Shown in pieces: positions 14,988 through 22,713 of a stretch of DNA of 36,967 nt. Origin of the DNA: an uncultured Clostridia bacterium. Lineage in GTDB: Bacteria > Bacillota > Clostridia > TANB77 > CAG-508. The notes beneath the pieces were generated by a model, which saw only the letters and a list, made by a program, of their open reading frames with translations, made no database searches and was not told the DNA's origin. The translations under genes were made by a program, and so were the position numbers. The stretch lies in NCBI GenBank assembly GCA_948560265.1, contig CAOXTD010000011.1, positions 1 through 36,967 on the forward strand. Reading direction: 5' to 3'. Numbering within the stretch: the stretch's first letter is position 1; each line of letters opens with the position of its first letter.

Positions 14988-15340
14988 TGCAAGAACATTG
15001 GAGTATTGAACAATATAGAGAATACGAGAAAAACAAGAATAAAAAAAGCAAATATGGAGCAGTAAAAACTTCTGTAGATGGACAAACTTTCGATAGCAAA
15101 AAAGAAGCGGACTTTTATTGCGAGTTAAAATTAAGGCTGCAGAGCGGAGACATCAAAGGTTTTTGTTTGCAACCTATATTTATACTAGCTCCAGGATTAA
15201 AATACAAAGCCGATTTTATAGTATTTCATAATAATGGAACAACGGAAATTATTGATACAAAAGGATTTAAGACAAAAGAATATATAACTAAAAAGAAAGT
15301 ATTTGAAGATAAGTACGACTTAAAAATTAAGGAGGTATAG
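14987..15340 (+). CDS. DUF1064 phage endonuclease-like protein
   Basis: 117 residues from ATG 14987. KYGAVKTSVDGQTFDSKKEA, DFYCELKLRL, FILAPGLKYKADFIVFHNN and EIIDTKGFKTKEYITKKKVF give the PD-(D/E)xK order of DUF1064: E near DSKKEADFY, D in KADF, and D-x-K in IIDTKGF. The family is thought to process branched or damaged phage DNA, often in the RusA position. ATG 14987 overlaps the preceding stop; a TTG at 14969 is less likely. Confidence 0.85.
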   Translation: MQEHWSIEQYREYEKNKNKKSKYGAVKTSVDGQTFDSKKEADFYCELKLRLQSGDIKGFCLQPIFILAPGLKYKADFIVFHNNGTTEIIDTKGFKTKEYITKKKVFEDKYDLKIKEV

Positions 15341-15345
15341 CTGCT

Positions 15346-15747
15346 ATGCTAATAGGTAATCAAATAGAAAAGCAATTAACAATATTTGATATAGCCATAA
15401 ATTCGCAAGTAGAAAAAATTGGAATAATGCAAGAACTAGAACAATTATCAAATCAGTATTTAATAGATAGCCACTATAAAAAAATTACTTTTGGAAGAAC
15501 ATTAACAATAAGTCAAATAGCACAAAGCTTAATGAGATTTAAAAAATTTCCAGAGTACATAAACAAAGTATATGAAATATTAACAAAATATTATGAAATC
15601 GTAGAATCAAAAATAGGTGGATTTGATGTAATAGGAATAGAAAAACTAGACAATTGTATTAGAATATATCAACCAAGAAAGCAATATTCAATTTATTGCA
15701 TATCAATGTTAGATAGTGAATTTTATAAGTATGCAAAGGAGGAATGA
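15346..15747 (+). CDS. Phage hypothetical protein
   Basis: 133 residues, alpha-helical with a C-terminal beta part (GGFDVIGIEKLDNCIRIYQP). AGGAGG is 7 bases before ATG. Not recognised. The stop region supplies the ribosome binding site of the methyltransferase gene. Confidence 0.5.
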   Translation: MLIGNQIEKQLTIFDIAINSQVEKIGIMQELEQLSNQYLIDSHYKKITFGRTLTISQIAQSLMRFKKFPEYINKVYEILTKYYEIVESKIGGFDVIGIEKLDNCIRIYQPRKQYSIYCISMLDSEFYKYAKEE

Positions 15748-15749
15748 TT

Positions 15750-16944
15750 ATGCGAATAATAGAATTATTTGCAGGAATTGGAGCATGTAGTACAGCCCTA
15801 AAAAGAATAGGAATTGAACTAGAAATAATAGATGCAGTTGAAATTGATAAATATGCTATGGCTAGCTTTAATGCAATACATAATACAAACTTTACAACGC
15901 AAGATATAAAAAGTTACAATAAAAAATTTAACAATATAGATCTAATAACTCACGGAAGTCCATGCCAGGACTTTAGCGTGGCAGGAAAGCAATTAGGTGG
16001 AGATATTGGTAGTGGAACTAGAAGTAGCTTATTATATGAGACAATAAGAATAGTAGGGCAAATTAGACCTAAATACATACTGTGGGAAAATGTAAAAAAC
16101 ATGATATCAGCAAAGCATAGACATAATTTTGAAAATTATATAAATACTTTAAATGCTTTGGGATACAACAGTTATTATCAAGTTCTTAATGCTAAAGATT
16201 ATGGAATACCACAAAATAGAGAACGAGTTTATACAATTAGCATTAGAAAAGATATAGATAATAAAAAGTTTGAATTTCCAAAAAAAGAAGAACTAAATAT
16301 TAGGTTAAAGGATGTATTAGAAATAGAAGTAGATGACAAATTTTATTTGACAGAGAATCAAATAAGGAACTTTATTAAGAATAATAATGGCAATTGTAAT
16401 CCTAGTGGAAAGGGAATGAACGGAAAAGTACATAAAGGAAATATTGCTCCTACACTTACAACCAATAAAGGTGAAGGACCTAAAATAGATATGTTAGGGT
16501 TATTAGATATAAAAGGAAACGAAAGTGTAAGAAGAGTATATTCACAAGAGGGAATAAGCCCTACATTAACAGTTATGCAAGGCGGAAATAGACAACCTAA
16601 AATACTTGAATTACCTTGTATAGCTGCAAGTAGGGGAAGAAATCCAGAAAACCCAAGTTCAAGAGCTGTGGGAGAACATACAGAACAACGACTAGAAATA
16701 AATCCAAATGGTACGACTAATACAATAACTACAGTACAAAAAGATAATTATGTTATACAAAAAGATGTAAAAATAAGAAAATTAACACCACTCGAGTGCT
16801 GGAGATTAATGCGGATTTACAGATGAGGAATATAAAAGGGCAGCGGTACAAAATAGTAATACACAATTATATAAACAAGCAGGAAATTCAATTGTTGTGA
16901 ATGTTTTAATAAAAATATTTAGGAATTTATTAAAAGGAGACTAA
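15750..16944 (+). CDS. DNA (cytosine-5) methyltransferase, +1 shift at CGG
   Basis: Transfers a methyl group from SAM to C5 of cytosine. Visible motifs: I FAGIGACS (residues 7-14), IV GSPCQDFS with catalytic Cys72, VI ENV (113-115), VIII QNRERV (155-160). The target-recognition region is about 170-340. The zero frame breaks at CGG 16812-16814 and stops at 16826. Skipping the C gives WRLM-GFTDEE, then QAGNSIVVNV, which is motif X, and a stop at 16944, 397 residues in all. Without the shift the SAM-closing motif X is lost. ATG 15750 is chosen because AGGAGG is 7 bases upstream. It may protect phage DNA from host restriction. Confidence 0.9.
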
Positions 16945-16948
16945 GGGA

Positions 16949-17158
16949 ATGAAGAGACCAGTACAAAGAAAAAGATATAAATACCAAGGTGCAATAAATA
17001 ATTGTGAGCAATGTGATGAGTGCCAATATATAGGCGAGGGAGACTTCGCCTGTATGAAATATAACTATCCAGTATTAGTAAAAACAGACTGGACACCTAC
17101 AGATTATTACAATAGTTGTAAGAAATGTAGAGAATACATACCAAATATGAAAGGGTGA
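16949..17158 (+). CDS. Cysteine-rich small protein
   Basis: 69 residues with CEQCDECQY, CMKYNYP and CKKCREY, a probable double zinc knuckle. The start is 5 bases after the shifted methyltransferase stop, which supports that longer reading. Ribosome binding site AAAGGAG at 16934-16940. Confidence 0.6.
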   Translation: MKRPVQRKRYKYQGAINNCEQCDECQYIGEGDFACMKYNYPVLVKTDWTPTDYYNSCKKCREYIPNMKG

Positions 17159-17165
17159 TAAACAA

Positions 17166-17393
17166 ATGAAAACAAAGTATTATGACAAGGAAATACACGC
17201 AAGAAATGAAAGTATAAAGGGAATTTTAGTAATAATAATATCATTTATACTAGGTTTTGCAGCAGGATATGTAGCAGTAAATCAGGAATTAGAAAACAAG
17301 GTAGAGGACCAAGAAACAACAATAATAGAACAGTATATAGAGTTAGATTCATTAAGAGAAACAATACATATGTATGAATTATATGGAAAGTAG
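17166..17393 (+). CDS. Small membrane protein with coiled-coil tail
   Basis: 75 residues: one transmembrane helix (ILVIIISFILGFAAGYVAV, about 20-38) followed by an acidic coiled coil (LENKVEDQETTIIEQYIELD). The architecture recalls Rz/i-spanin-like or anchoring peptides, but the gene is far from lysis genes. Function unknown. Confidence 0.55.
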   Translation: MKTKYYDKEIHARNESIKGILVIIISFILGFAAGYVAVNQELENKVEDQETTIIEQYIELDSLRETIHMYELYGK

Positions 17394-17402
17394 GTGCTGC
17401 AA

Positions 17403-17495
17403 ATGTTTAAGTTTTTATTAGGTATATTTATAGGAGCAATAATAGGAATTGGGCTTATGTGTATTTTACAAGTAGCGAAGGAGGAAGATGAATAA
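17403..17495 (+). CDS. DUF3789-like membrane microprotein
   Basis: 30 residues: MFKFLLGIFIGAIIGIGLMC, then ILQVAKEEDE. One glycine-zipper transmembrane helix plus an acidic tail fits the very short DUF3789 family of Firmicutes phages. The stop overlaps the next ATG. Confidence 0.65.
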   Translation: MFKFLLGIFIGAIIGIGLMCILQVAKEEDE

Positions 17496-17692
17496 TGCCA
17501 TCGTTAGAGATTATAGGAAAAAAAACGGGAATTATATTTAGTTTTAGAGGTAAAGGACAACTTCCATTATTTATGATAATAAAAGAATATTTTGATAAAA
17601 ATGGGGAAGTTGAGTTTGCAAAAGTATTATTTGAAATTGAAGGAAGAAAATGCAGAAAAGCATACAAAGAAATTTTTGAAAAGGAGGGCTAA
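17495..17692 (+). CDS. Small hypothetical protein
   Basis: 65 residues, MPSLEIIGKKTGIIFSFRGK at the start, beta-rich then helical. AGGAGG lies 8 bases before ATG inside the preceding gene. No family known. Confidence 0.5.
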   Translation: MPSLEIIGKKTGIIFSFRGKGQLPLFMIIKEYFDKNGEVEFAKVLFEIEGRKCRKAYKEIFEKEG

Positions 17693-17693
17693 T

Positions 17694-18095
17694 ATGCCAA
17701 CAGATAATATAAAAGAAATAATGGATGGAGATGTTTTCATACAGGACCAGGAAGGTAATATAAAGAAAATTGCAGAAATAACACAATTTGAAAGTGGATT
17801 TGCAGAAAAGGATGATGCTGCAGATGCAATAAGATATTATGCAGAATCAATGCAAACTGAAACTACATTTACAATGGATAAGGCATCAGCTAGAAGATTA
17901 CACAAAATGGTAGGATTAGAAACAATTACAAGAAAGAGATTTAAAAAGCTGTTAATGGGGTGCGGGGTGCAAAGAAATGATGCAGAAATAATTGCAGAGG
18001 CTTTTCATAATAATAAAATAAGATATACACCATTAGCAGTACAAAATGTTATTGAAACAATTATTAAAGAAGCGGAAAAAGAAGAGGAGATGTAA
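17694..18095 (+). CDS. Phage hypothetical protein
   Basis: 133 residues from ATG 17694, with AGGAGGG 7 bases upstream. The C-terminal half (ASARRLHKMVGLETITRKRF onward, LMGCGVQRNDAEIIAEAF) resembles a helical DNA-binding-like module repeated in clostridial phages. No enzymatic motif is visible. Confidence 0.5.
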   Translation: MPTDNIKEIMDGDVFIQDQEGNIKKIAEITQFESGFAEKDDAADAIRYYAESMQTETTFTMDKASARRLHKMVGLETITRKRFKKLLMGCGVQRNDAEIIAEAFHNNKIRYTPLAVQNVIETIIKEAEKEEEM

Positions 18096-18097
18096 TC

Positions 18098-18286
18098 ATG
18101 AAATGTCCTGAAATGTACAAAGTTATACAACAAAATATCAGAAGGCCAATAGTTGATATAGATAATATTGTAATGGGAGAATACCAGGTATTAATTGAGA
18201 CACAACAGTTTAGTGAATGCTACAAAGAACAATGTGCAGCTTGGGATAGTGAAAAGAAAATGTGCAGGAAAGTAGGTGGAGAATAG
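18098..18286 (+). CDS. Small cysteine-containing protein
   Basis: 62 residues, MKCPEMYKVIQQNIRRPIVD at the start, with two cysteine clusters near the end (CYKEQC, MCRK). It ends 3 bases before the next ATG. Unknown family. Confidence 0.5.
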   Translation: MKCPEMYKVIQQNIRRPIVDIDNIVMGEYQVLIETQQFSECYKEQCAAWDSEKKMCRKVGGE

Positions 18287-18288
18287 AT

Positions 18289-18786
18289 ATGAAAACAGAG
18301 GCAACATTACAGTTAGAAAAATTGTTAAAAGGTAAATTTAAAAGTGGAAATGATTTCTTTGTTTTTGAATGTACAATAGGCTGGATGGGAAAGGAAATTG
18401 TGGATTGTATTATGTACAACTGTCAAAGAGAAGTCTACTGCTATGAAATTAAACAATCAGTAAGCGATTTTCATAGTAAAAACAAATTGACATTTGTAGG
18501 AAATAAAAACTATTTTGTAATGCCATATGCTTTGTATGAAAAAGTAAAACATGAACTATACACTAAAGAAGAATACAAAGATATAGGAGTATATGTATCA
18601 ATTAAAAGTACAGATACTAGAGGTTTTACTCTTGAACAATGGAACGAATACAACCTAAAGAGACAAAACGGAATATATGAAAGTGGATTTGATGAATTAG
18701 TTATTATTAAAAGAGCAAATAGGCGAGAACTGAGAGCAGATAAAGAAGTAATATTGTCATCAATGTTAAGAAGTATGCAGAGATAA
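18289..18786 (+). CDS. MmcB-like / PD-(D/E)xK DNA-repair-type protein
   Basis: 165 residues from ATG 18289 (TAGGTGGAG upstream). GKEIVDCIMYN, CYEIKQSVSDFHSKNKLTF and NYFVMPYALYEKV show the D...E-x-K nuclease arrangement of MmcB-type proteins, which in other bacteria accompany damage-response DNA synthesis. Here it probably handles phage DNA. The alternative is an inactive nuclease fold used for binding. Confidence 0.65.
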   Translation: MKTEATLQLEKLLKGKFKSGNDFFVFECTIGWMGKEIVDCIMYNCQREVYCYEIKQSVSDFHSKNKLTFVGNKNYFVMPYALYEKVKHELYTKEEYKDIGVYVSIKSTDTRGFTLEQWNEYNLKRQNGIYESGFDELVIIKRANRRELRADKEVILSSMLRSMQR

Positions 18787-18817
18787 AGTCTACAATATAC
18801 CAAAGGAGGAATAGAAA

Positions 18818-19114
18818 ATGTTAGTGTTACCAATAAAAAAACAATGGTTTGATATGATAGTAAGTGGCGAGAAAAAAGAAGAATATAGAGAAATAAAGCC
18901 ATATTACGATAAAAGACTAGGATATCTAACAGAAGGAACTGGGAAAATAACAACAATAATATTAAGAAATGGTTATAGTTATAAATCGCCAGCTGTTAAA
19001 TGTAAATGTACTGTGGAAATTGGAGAAGGTAAGAAAGAATGGGGAGCGGATCCAGATATTAACTATTACATAATTAAAATCATAGAAATACTGGAGGTGC
19101 AGAATGTTAACTGA
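18818..19114 (+). CDS. ASCH domain protein
   Basis: 98 residues: MLVLPIKKQWFDMIVSGEKK, EEYREIKPYYDKRL, then ILRNGYSYKSPAVKC. This is the ASCH (ASC-1 homology) beta-barrel related to PUA domains, with the K-x-E-Y-R signature. ASCH proteins bind or hydrolyse modified nucleosides or RNA. In a phage with putative base-modification genes it may sense modified nucleotides (inference). AAGGAGG is 8 bases upstream. Confidence 0.85.
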   Translation: MLVLPIKKQWFDMIVSGEKKEEYREIKPYYDKRLGYLTEGTGKITTIILRNGYSYKSPAVKCKCTVEIGEGKKEWGADPDINYYIIKIIEILEVQNVN

Positions 19115-19349
19115 AGAAGAAAGAAAATTTTTAGAAAAAACATTAAAGTTTGGAAATTATGTAAGTGGCACAGGTAATGGAATTATAAAATACATAGTAA
19201 AAAGAGGATATTGGTTGTACTTGTGTTTTAGTCCTCATCATAGTAATGCAATTTATATTGATAAGAACTTATACTTCAAAGGGTTAAATGAAGATGAGGA
19301 ATATACATTAAACGAACTGGAAGTGAAAATAGAAAATAATGATAATTGA
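19104..19349 (+). CDS. Small hypothetical protein
   Basis: 81 residues, beta-rich centre (KYIVKRGYWLYLCFS). It overlaps the ASCH gene by 11 bases and the next gene by 11, with a GGAGGTG site inside the ASCH gene. No family recognised. Confidence 0.5.
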   Translation: MLTEEERKFLEKTLKFGNYVSGTGNGIIKYIVKRGYWLYLCFSPHHSNAIYIDKNLYFKGLNEDEEYTLNELEVKIENNDN

Positions 19350-19557
19350 TTTTTGGACTGGTAAAGAGGTCAAATTTGACAAGACATGTGACAGCTGCAA
19401 GTACAATATAGGAAATAAAAAACAAGGCGGAAAGATACTAGAGGATGTAATTTGGTGTGACAAGTATATTAGTTATAGATACAAAATGGGATGTAGCTGC
19501 AGTTTCTATAAATTCAAGTATGAGGGAGGTGGTAATAATGCCAAAGAAGAAAACTAA
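19339..19557 (+). CDS. Cysteine-rich small protein
   Basis: 72 residues with CDSCKYN, WCDKY and CSCSFYKFK, a metal-binding-type arrangement. It overlaps both neighbours. Function unknown. Confidence 0.5.
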   Translation: MIIDFWTGKEVKFDKTCDSCKYNIGNKKQGGKILEDVIWCDKYISYRYKMGCSCSFYKFKYEGGGNNAKEEN

Positions 19558-19819
19558 CGGGACAAAACAAAGTGAAATTCCTAAAAAAATTGACAATGAA
19601 GCGGAGCCAAAAATGAAACCAGTAGCAATAAAATGGCACGAATTAGAGCAGTATGTAGGACAACCAATATGGGACACCAGGGAAAAGAAATGGCGTGTTT
19701 TAGATGGGTATAGAAGAACTGGAAATACATATTCAATTACATTTTCTGATATTGCAGACTGGTGCAGCTTTTTAGATCGTGAATTATATTTGGAGGAGGT
19801 AGAAGAAAATGCAAAATGA
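19538..19819 (+). CDS. Phage hypothetical protein
   Basis: 93 residues from ATG 19538 (GGGAGGTGG upstream). After a basic N-terminus the sequence KWHELEQYVGQPIWDTREKK, then WRVLDGYRR, is typical of small clostridial phage proteins of unknown role that follow the pattern VGxPVWdxxxxxW. Confidence 0.6.
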   Translation: MPKKKTNGTKQSEIPKKIDNEAEPKMKPVAIKWHELEQYVGQPIWDTREKKWRVLDGYRRTGNTYSITFSDIADWCSFLDRELYLEEVEENAK

Positions 19820-20090
19820 TATATCTGAAGAAGAAATAGGAATACTCAATACAAACAACTGGACTGAAGGAGTAAATATAATAATTAAGTATTGGAATCG
19901 TACATATGGTGGAATTACAATAAGTAGCTCTGAAGATGACCGCATATTAGAATTAACAACGGGTGGTTGGTTTGAAAATGAAGAATTTATAAATAAGATA
20001 TCAAATACTATGTTTTGGTTTTTATGGTGGCAAGAGAGCAAACGAGGCGGATATTACAAGTTTAGATATACAGAAAAAATAAAATATTAG
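19809..20090 (+). CDS. Phage hypothetical protein
   Basis: 93 residues, aromatic-rich C-terminal half (TMFWFLWWQESKRGGYYKF). It overlaps the preceding gene by 11 bases, with GGAGGAGG upstream. Not recognised. Confidence 0.5.
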   Translation: MQNDISEEEIGILNTNNWTEGVNIIIKYWNRTYGGITISSSEDDRILELTTGGWFENEEFINKISNTMFWFLWWQESKRGGYYKFRYTEKIKY

Positions 20091-20103
20091 GAGGTAAATT
20101 GCG

Positions 20104-20376
20104 ATGGATGAAAAAGTAGATCTAATAGCAGGTAGATTAAATAACAGAAATGGAGAAACATTATACTGGAAGTTGGGAAAGATGATGTCTTGTAAATTAG
20201 GAGATTTTGCGGTAGTAGAAAATGCCAATGGATATGATTTAGTAGAAATATGCGGATTTATTACTACAACAAAGTCAAAGGCAAGCTACTTTTCAAGAAC
20301 AAAATATGAAAATATGAAAAGTGTAATAATGATAATTGAAAAAGAGCAAGTAATATGCAAGAAAGATGAAAACTGA
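20104..20376 (+). CDS. Phage hypothetical protein
   Basis: 90 residues. The middle part CKLGDFAVVENANGYDLVEI, CGFITTT looks like a small beta barrel (SH3/KOW-like pattern). AGGAGG is 8 bases upstream. Family unknown. Confidence 0.5.
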   Translation: MDEKVDLIAGRLNNRNGETLYWKLGKMMSCKLGDFAVVENANGYDLVEICGFITTTKSKASYFSRTKYENMKSVIMIIEKEQVICKKDEN

Positions 20377-20413
20377 ACAGTAATGAACAGTTGTAAATAG
20401 TAGGAGGTATATT

Positions 20414-20668
20414 ATGCAGATAAAACTAAATGGAAAAATTGAAGATATAAGTGCAATGCTAGTAGGTGCAGAAAGGTATGCACTAGGAAGAAGAACATAT
20501 ATAGTTCAATGGACCTGTGAGTTTATAAAAAATAACTTGCATCTACTAACTAATAAGGACAAGCAAGTAATAATAAGAGATTTAGAACATCCGATTAGTT
20601 ATGGAGATGAGTGCGATAGGCAATGCTGGTTACAGCTGTTAGAAATATTAAAAAAGGAAGGGAATTAA
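20414..20668 (+). CDS. Phage hypothetical protein
   Basis: 84 residues. GAERYALGRRTYIVQWTCEF and IIRDLEHPISYGDECDR recur in Firmicutes phage proteins, probably alpha-helical. AGGAGG is 6 bases upstream. No function known. Confidence 0.6.
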   Translation: MQIKLNGKIEDISAMLVGAERYALGRRTYIVQWTCEFIKNNLHLLTNKDKQVIIRDLEHPISYGDECDRQCWLQLLEILKKEGN

Positions 20669-20670
20669 CA

Positions 20671-20994
20671 ATGGAAAAAGATTATTATTTAATGAATCAA
20701 GAGGAACTTATAGAGAAATTAAAAAGCAAGGACGAACAAATTACAGACTTGAAAGAGAAATATAATTGTTTGAAAGCAGATACAGCAAAAGAATTTGATA
20801 AATTAAAACAAGAAAATGAGAACTTCAAAAGATCATATTACAACAGTGAATTATCTGGACTAAAAGCAGAAAATGAGTTGTTTAAAAATACAATTGTAGC
20901 AATGGCAACATATACTTATCCAGGAATATCAAATTTTGATAAAATTTTTAGAAATATAAATCATAATTTAGAAATGATTAGGAAAGGAAGATAA
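20671..20994 (+). CDS. Coiled-coil hypothetical protein
   Basis: 107 residues from ATG 20671 (GGAAGGGA upstream). A continuous coiled coil spans about residues 10-75 (LKSKDEQITDLKEKYNCLKA). Likely an oligomerising accessory protein. Confidence 0.55.
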   Translation: MEKDYYLMNQEELIEKLKSKDEQITDLKEKYNCLKADTAKEFDKLKQENENFKRSYYNSELSGLKAENELFKNTIVAMATYTYPGISNFDKIFRNINHNLEMIRKGR

Positions 20995-20999
20995 ATCAA

Positions 21000-21344
21000 G
21001 TGAAAGTAATGATAAGTCAGCCAATGAATAATAGAACTGAAGAGCAAATAAAGGAAGAAAGAAAAAGAGTAGTAGATAAATTTGAAAAAATGCATATAGA
21101 GGTAATTAACACATTATTTACAGAAGAGGTACCAGAAAATTGTAATGCAGCAGTTTATTATTTAGGAAAATCAATAAGTGCAATGAAAGACATAGATGCG
21201 TTATATATGTGTGATGGTTGGAGAGAAGCTAGAGGATGCAAAATAGAATATGAGGTAGCAAAACAATATGGCATAAAAATACTATATAGCGATTTCTTTA
21301 TTAATAAGCCTGAAATAGGTGTAAGAAATGTGGAGGTAAAATAA
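21000..21344 (+). CDS. DUF4406 (nucleoside deoxyribosyltransferase-like) protein
   Basis: 114 residues from GTG 21000. MKVMISQPMNNRTEEQIKEE, YYLGKSISAMKDIDALYMCD and GWREARGCKIEYEVAKQYG match DUF4406, a compact relative of nucleoside 2-deoxyribosyltransferases in which the GW...ARGC..E..vA segment forms the nucleotide site. It could trim or exchange modified nucleosides, a natural partner of a hypermodification pathway, but this is unproven. Confidence 0.85.
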   Translation: MKVMISQPMNNRTEEQIKEERKRVVDKFEKMHIEVINTLFTEEVPENCNAAVYYLGKSISAMKDIDALYMCDGWREARGCKIEYEVAKQYGIKILYSDFFINKPEIGVRNVEVK

Positions 21345-21896
21345 ATGAAGATATTTTTTGATACAGAGTTTACAGGGCTTCACAAAGATACAACAATAGT
21401 CAGTATTGGTATGGTAACAGAAGATGGAAAACAATTCTATGCTGAATTTACAGACTACGATTCTAAACAATGCGATGATTGGATAAAAGCAAATGTATTA
21501 GAACATACATTACAGAGAAATTGGAAAAAAAGAGAATCATCATATGTAGAAAATTATCATTTAGGAACAAAAGTAGATATAGGAAAGACACTAGAGAATT
21601 GGCTAGCACAATTTGACCAAGTAGAGTTTATATCAGATGTATGCCATTATGATATGGTGCTGCTTATTGATCTATTTGGAACTGCATTTCAATTCCCTGG
21701 ACAATGTTCTCCAAGCTGCTACGATATAAACCAGGATATAGCAAGATACTATAAAATATCGCAAAAAGAAGCATTTAACAAGTCAAGAGAAGAAATATTA
21801 GAAGAAAATAAAATCGAAATTAAAGGCGATAAGCATAATTCATTATATGATGCTAAAGTAATAAAAGAATTGTATTACATATTAAATAAAAAATAA
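21345..21896 (+). CDS. DEDDh 3'-5' exonuclease
   Basis: 183 residues. All metal-binding positions of the DEDDh fold are visible: Asp6 and Glu8 (FFDTEFTG), Asp103 (CHYDMVLL), His164 and Asp169 (KHNSLYDAK). The length and FxxDTEFTG start suggest an exoribonuclease or small-substrate exonuclease of the kind annotated in many phages. It follows DUF4406 with no gap and has GGAGG 7 bases upstream. It is the last gene of the middle block before the late regulator. Confidence 0.88.
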   Translation: MKIFFDTEFTGLHKDTTIVSIGMVTEDGKQFYAEFTDYDSKQCDDWIKANVLEHTLQRNWKKRESSYVENYHLGTKVDIGKTLENWLAQFDQVEFISDVCHYDMVLLIDLFGTAFQFPGQCSPSCYDINQDIARYYKISQKEAFNKSREEILEENKIEIKGDKHNSLYDAKVIKELYYILNKK

Positions 21897-21985
21897 TTAA
21901 AAAAGGATATTGTATTATAAAGTAATGGTCACAAAATTGTAATAAACTAAAGTATAAAGCATGCAATCCGGAAAGAGGGTTTTGT

Positions 21986-22579
21986 ATGGAAAGGATGGAA
22001 ATATCTGAAAAAGATAGTAAAATGTTAGATATTATTGAACAACTTGTTGCTGCTGGAGTAGCAAAAGGAATTAAACAAGGGTTGGAACAGGCAAGGAATG
22101 AGAAAAAATTAAAAGAAAAAATTACATATGATACTAAATTAAAAAACACAAGATTATTATTAAAAAATTATAGAAAGTTTATAAGTGCTTGTAAACAAGC
22201 AACCTTTACAGAAAAAGAACTAGAAAGTGCAACAGTAGAGGAAATATTAGATAAATTATATTGCTCTACATATGATGAAGTTACAGTTGTGCAATCAATA
22301 TTAGCATCTAAAAAAAGAACAGAAATAATATTAGAGCATATAAAAAATATTGTAAATTTTTATATTTTTGAAGCGGACAGTAGTAAAAATGATGAGAAAC
22401 ATAGGAGGGCTCATATACTTGAGGACTTATATGTAAAAGGAAAAAAACAACCTGCCATGTCAGTTTTGGCAGAAAAATATAACATAAGTGAAAGACAAGT
22501 ACATCGTGACAGAAATATTGCAGTAGAAGAAATTGCAGTTTTTATGTTTGGTATAGATGGAATACGAAAGATGGAATAA
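21986..22579 (+). CDS. Late-gene regulator with C-terminal helix-turn-helix
   Basis: 197 residues. A helical N-terminal half precedes a C-terminal sigma-region-4-like helix-turn-helix: EKHRRAHILEDLYVKGKKQP, then MSVLAEKYNISERQVHRDRN. Position immediately before the late promoter and packaging genes is that of ArpU/late transcription activators in Gram-positive phages. The operator-like repeats at 22592-22613, overlapping the late -35, are a candidate binding site. GAAAGAGG precedes ATG. Regulation of the late operon is inferred from context. Confidence 0.7.
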   Translation: MERMEISEKDSKMLDIIEQLVAAGVAKGIKQGLEQARNEKKLKEKITYDTKLKNTRLLLKNYRKFISACKQATFTEKELESATVEEILDKLYCSTYDEVTVVQSILASKKRTEIILEHIKNIVNFYIFEADSSKNDEKHRRAHILEDLYVKGKKQPAMSVLAEKYNISERQVHRDRNIAVEEIAVFMFGIDGIRKME

Positions 22580-22591
22580 AATTTGTCAGAA

Positions 22592-22613
22592 ACATGTCAT
22601 TGACATGTCATTA
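22592..22613. repeat. Tandem 11-base repeat overlapping the late -35 box
   Basis: ACATGTCATTG followed directly by ACATGTCATTA. The pair also forms palindromes (TGTCA-T-TGACA and TGACATGTCA). A likely binding site for the regulator encoded just upstream. Confidence 0.6.
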
Positions 22614-22628
22614 TCAATATTTTATAAT
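22600..22628 (+). promoter_or_regulatory. Late operon promoter
   Basis: TTGACA (22600-22605), a 17-base spacer and TATAAT (22623-22628): a perfect consensus in the only sizeable gap before the late genes. A 9-bp inverted repeat, CAATATTTT (22615-22623) with AAAATATTG (22655-22663), flanks the -10 box. Confidence 0.85.
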
Positions 22629-22670
22629 GGTAATATCCAAAATTATATAATAACAAAATATTGATCCCCT

Positions 22671-22699
22671 AAAAGGCCTTTGCAGGTCTTTTTTATTTT
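22671..22699 (+). terminator. Leader terminator between late promoter and first late gene
   Basis: An 8-bp stem (22672-22679 with 22684-22691, one G-U), TTGC loop and a T-rich tail. It could end the middle transcript. Because it lies downstream of the late promoter, it could also act as an attenuator that must be passed for late expression. Confidence 0.6.
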
Positions 22700-22713
22700 G
22701 AGAAAGGAGTTTA

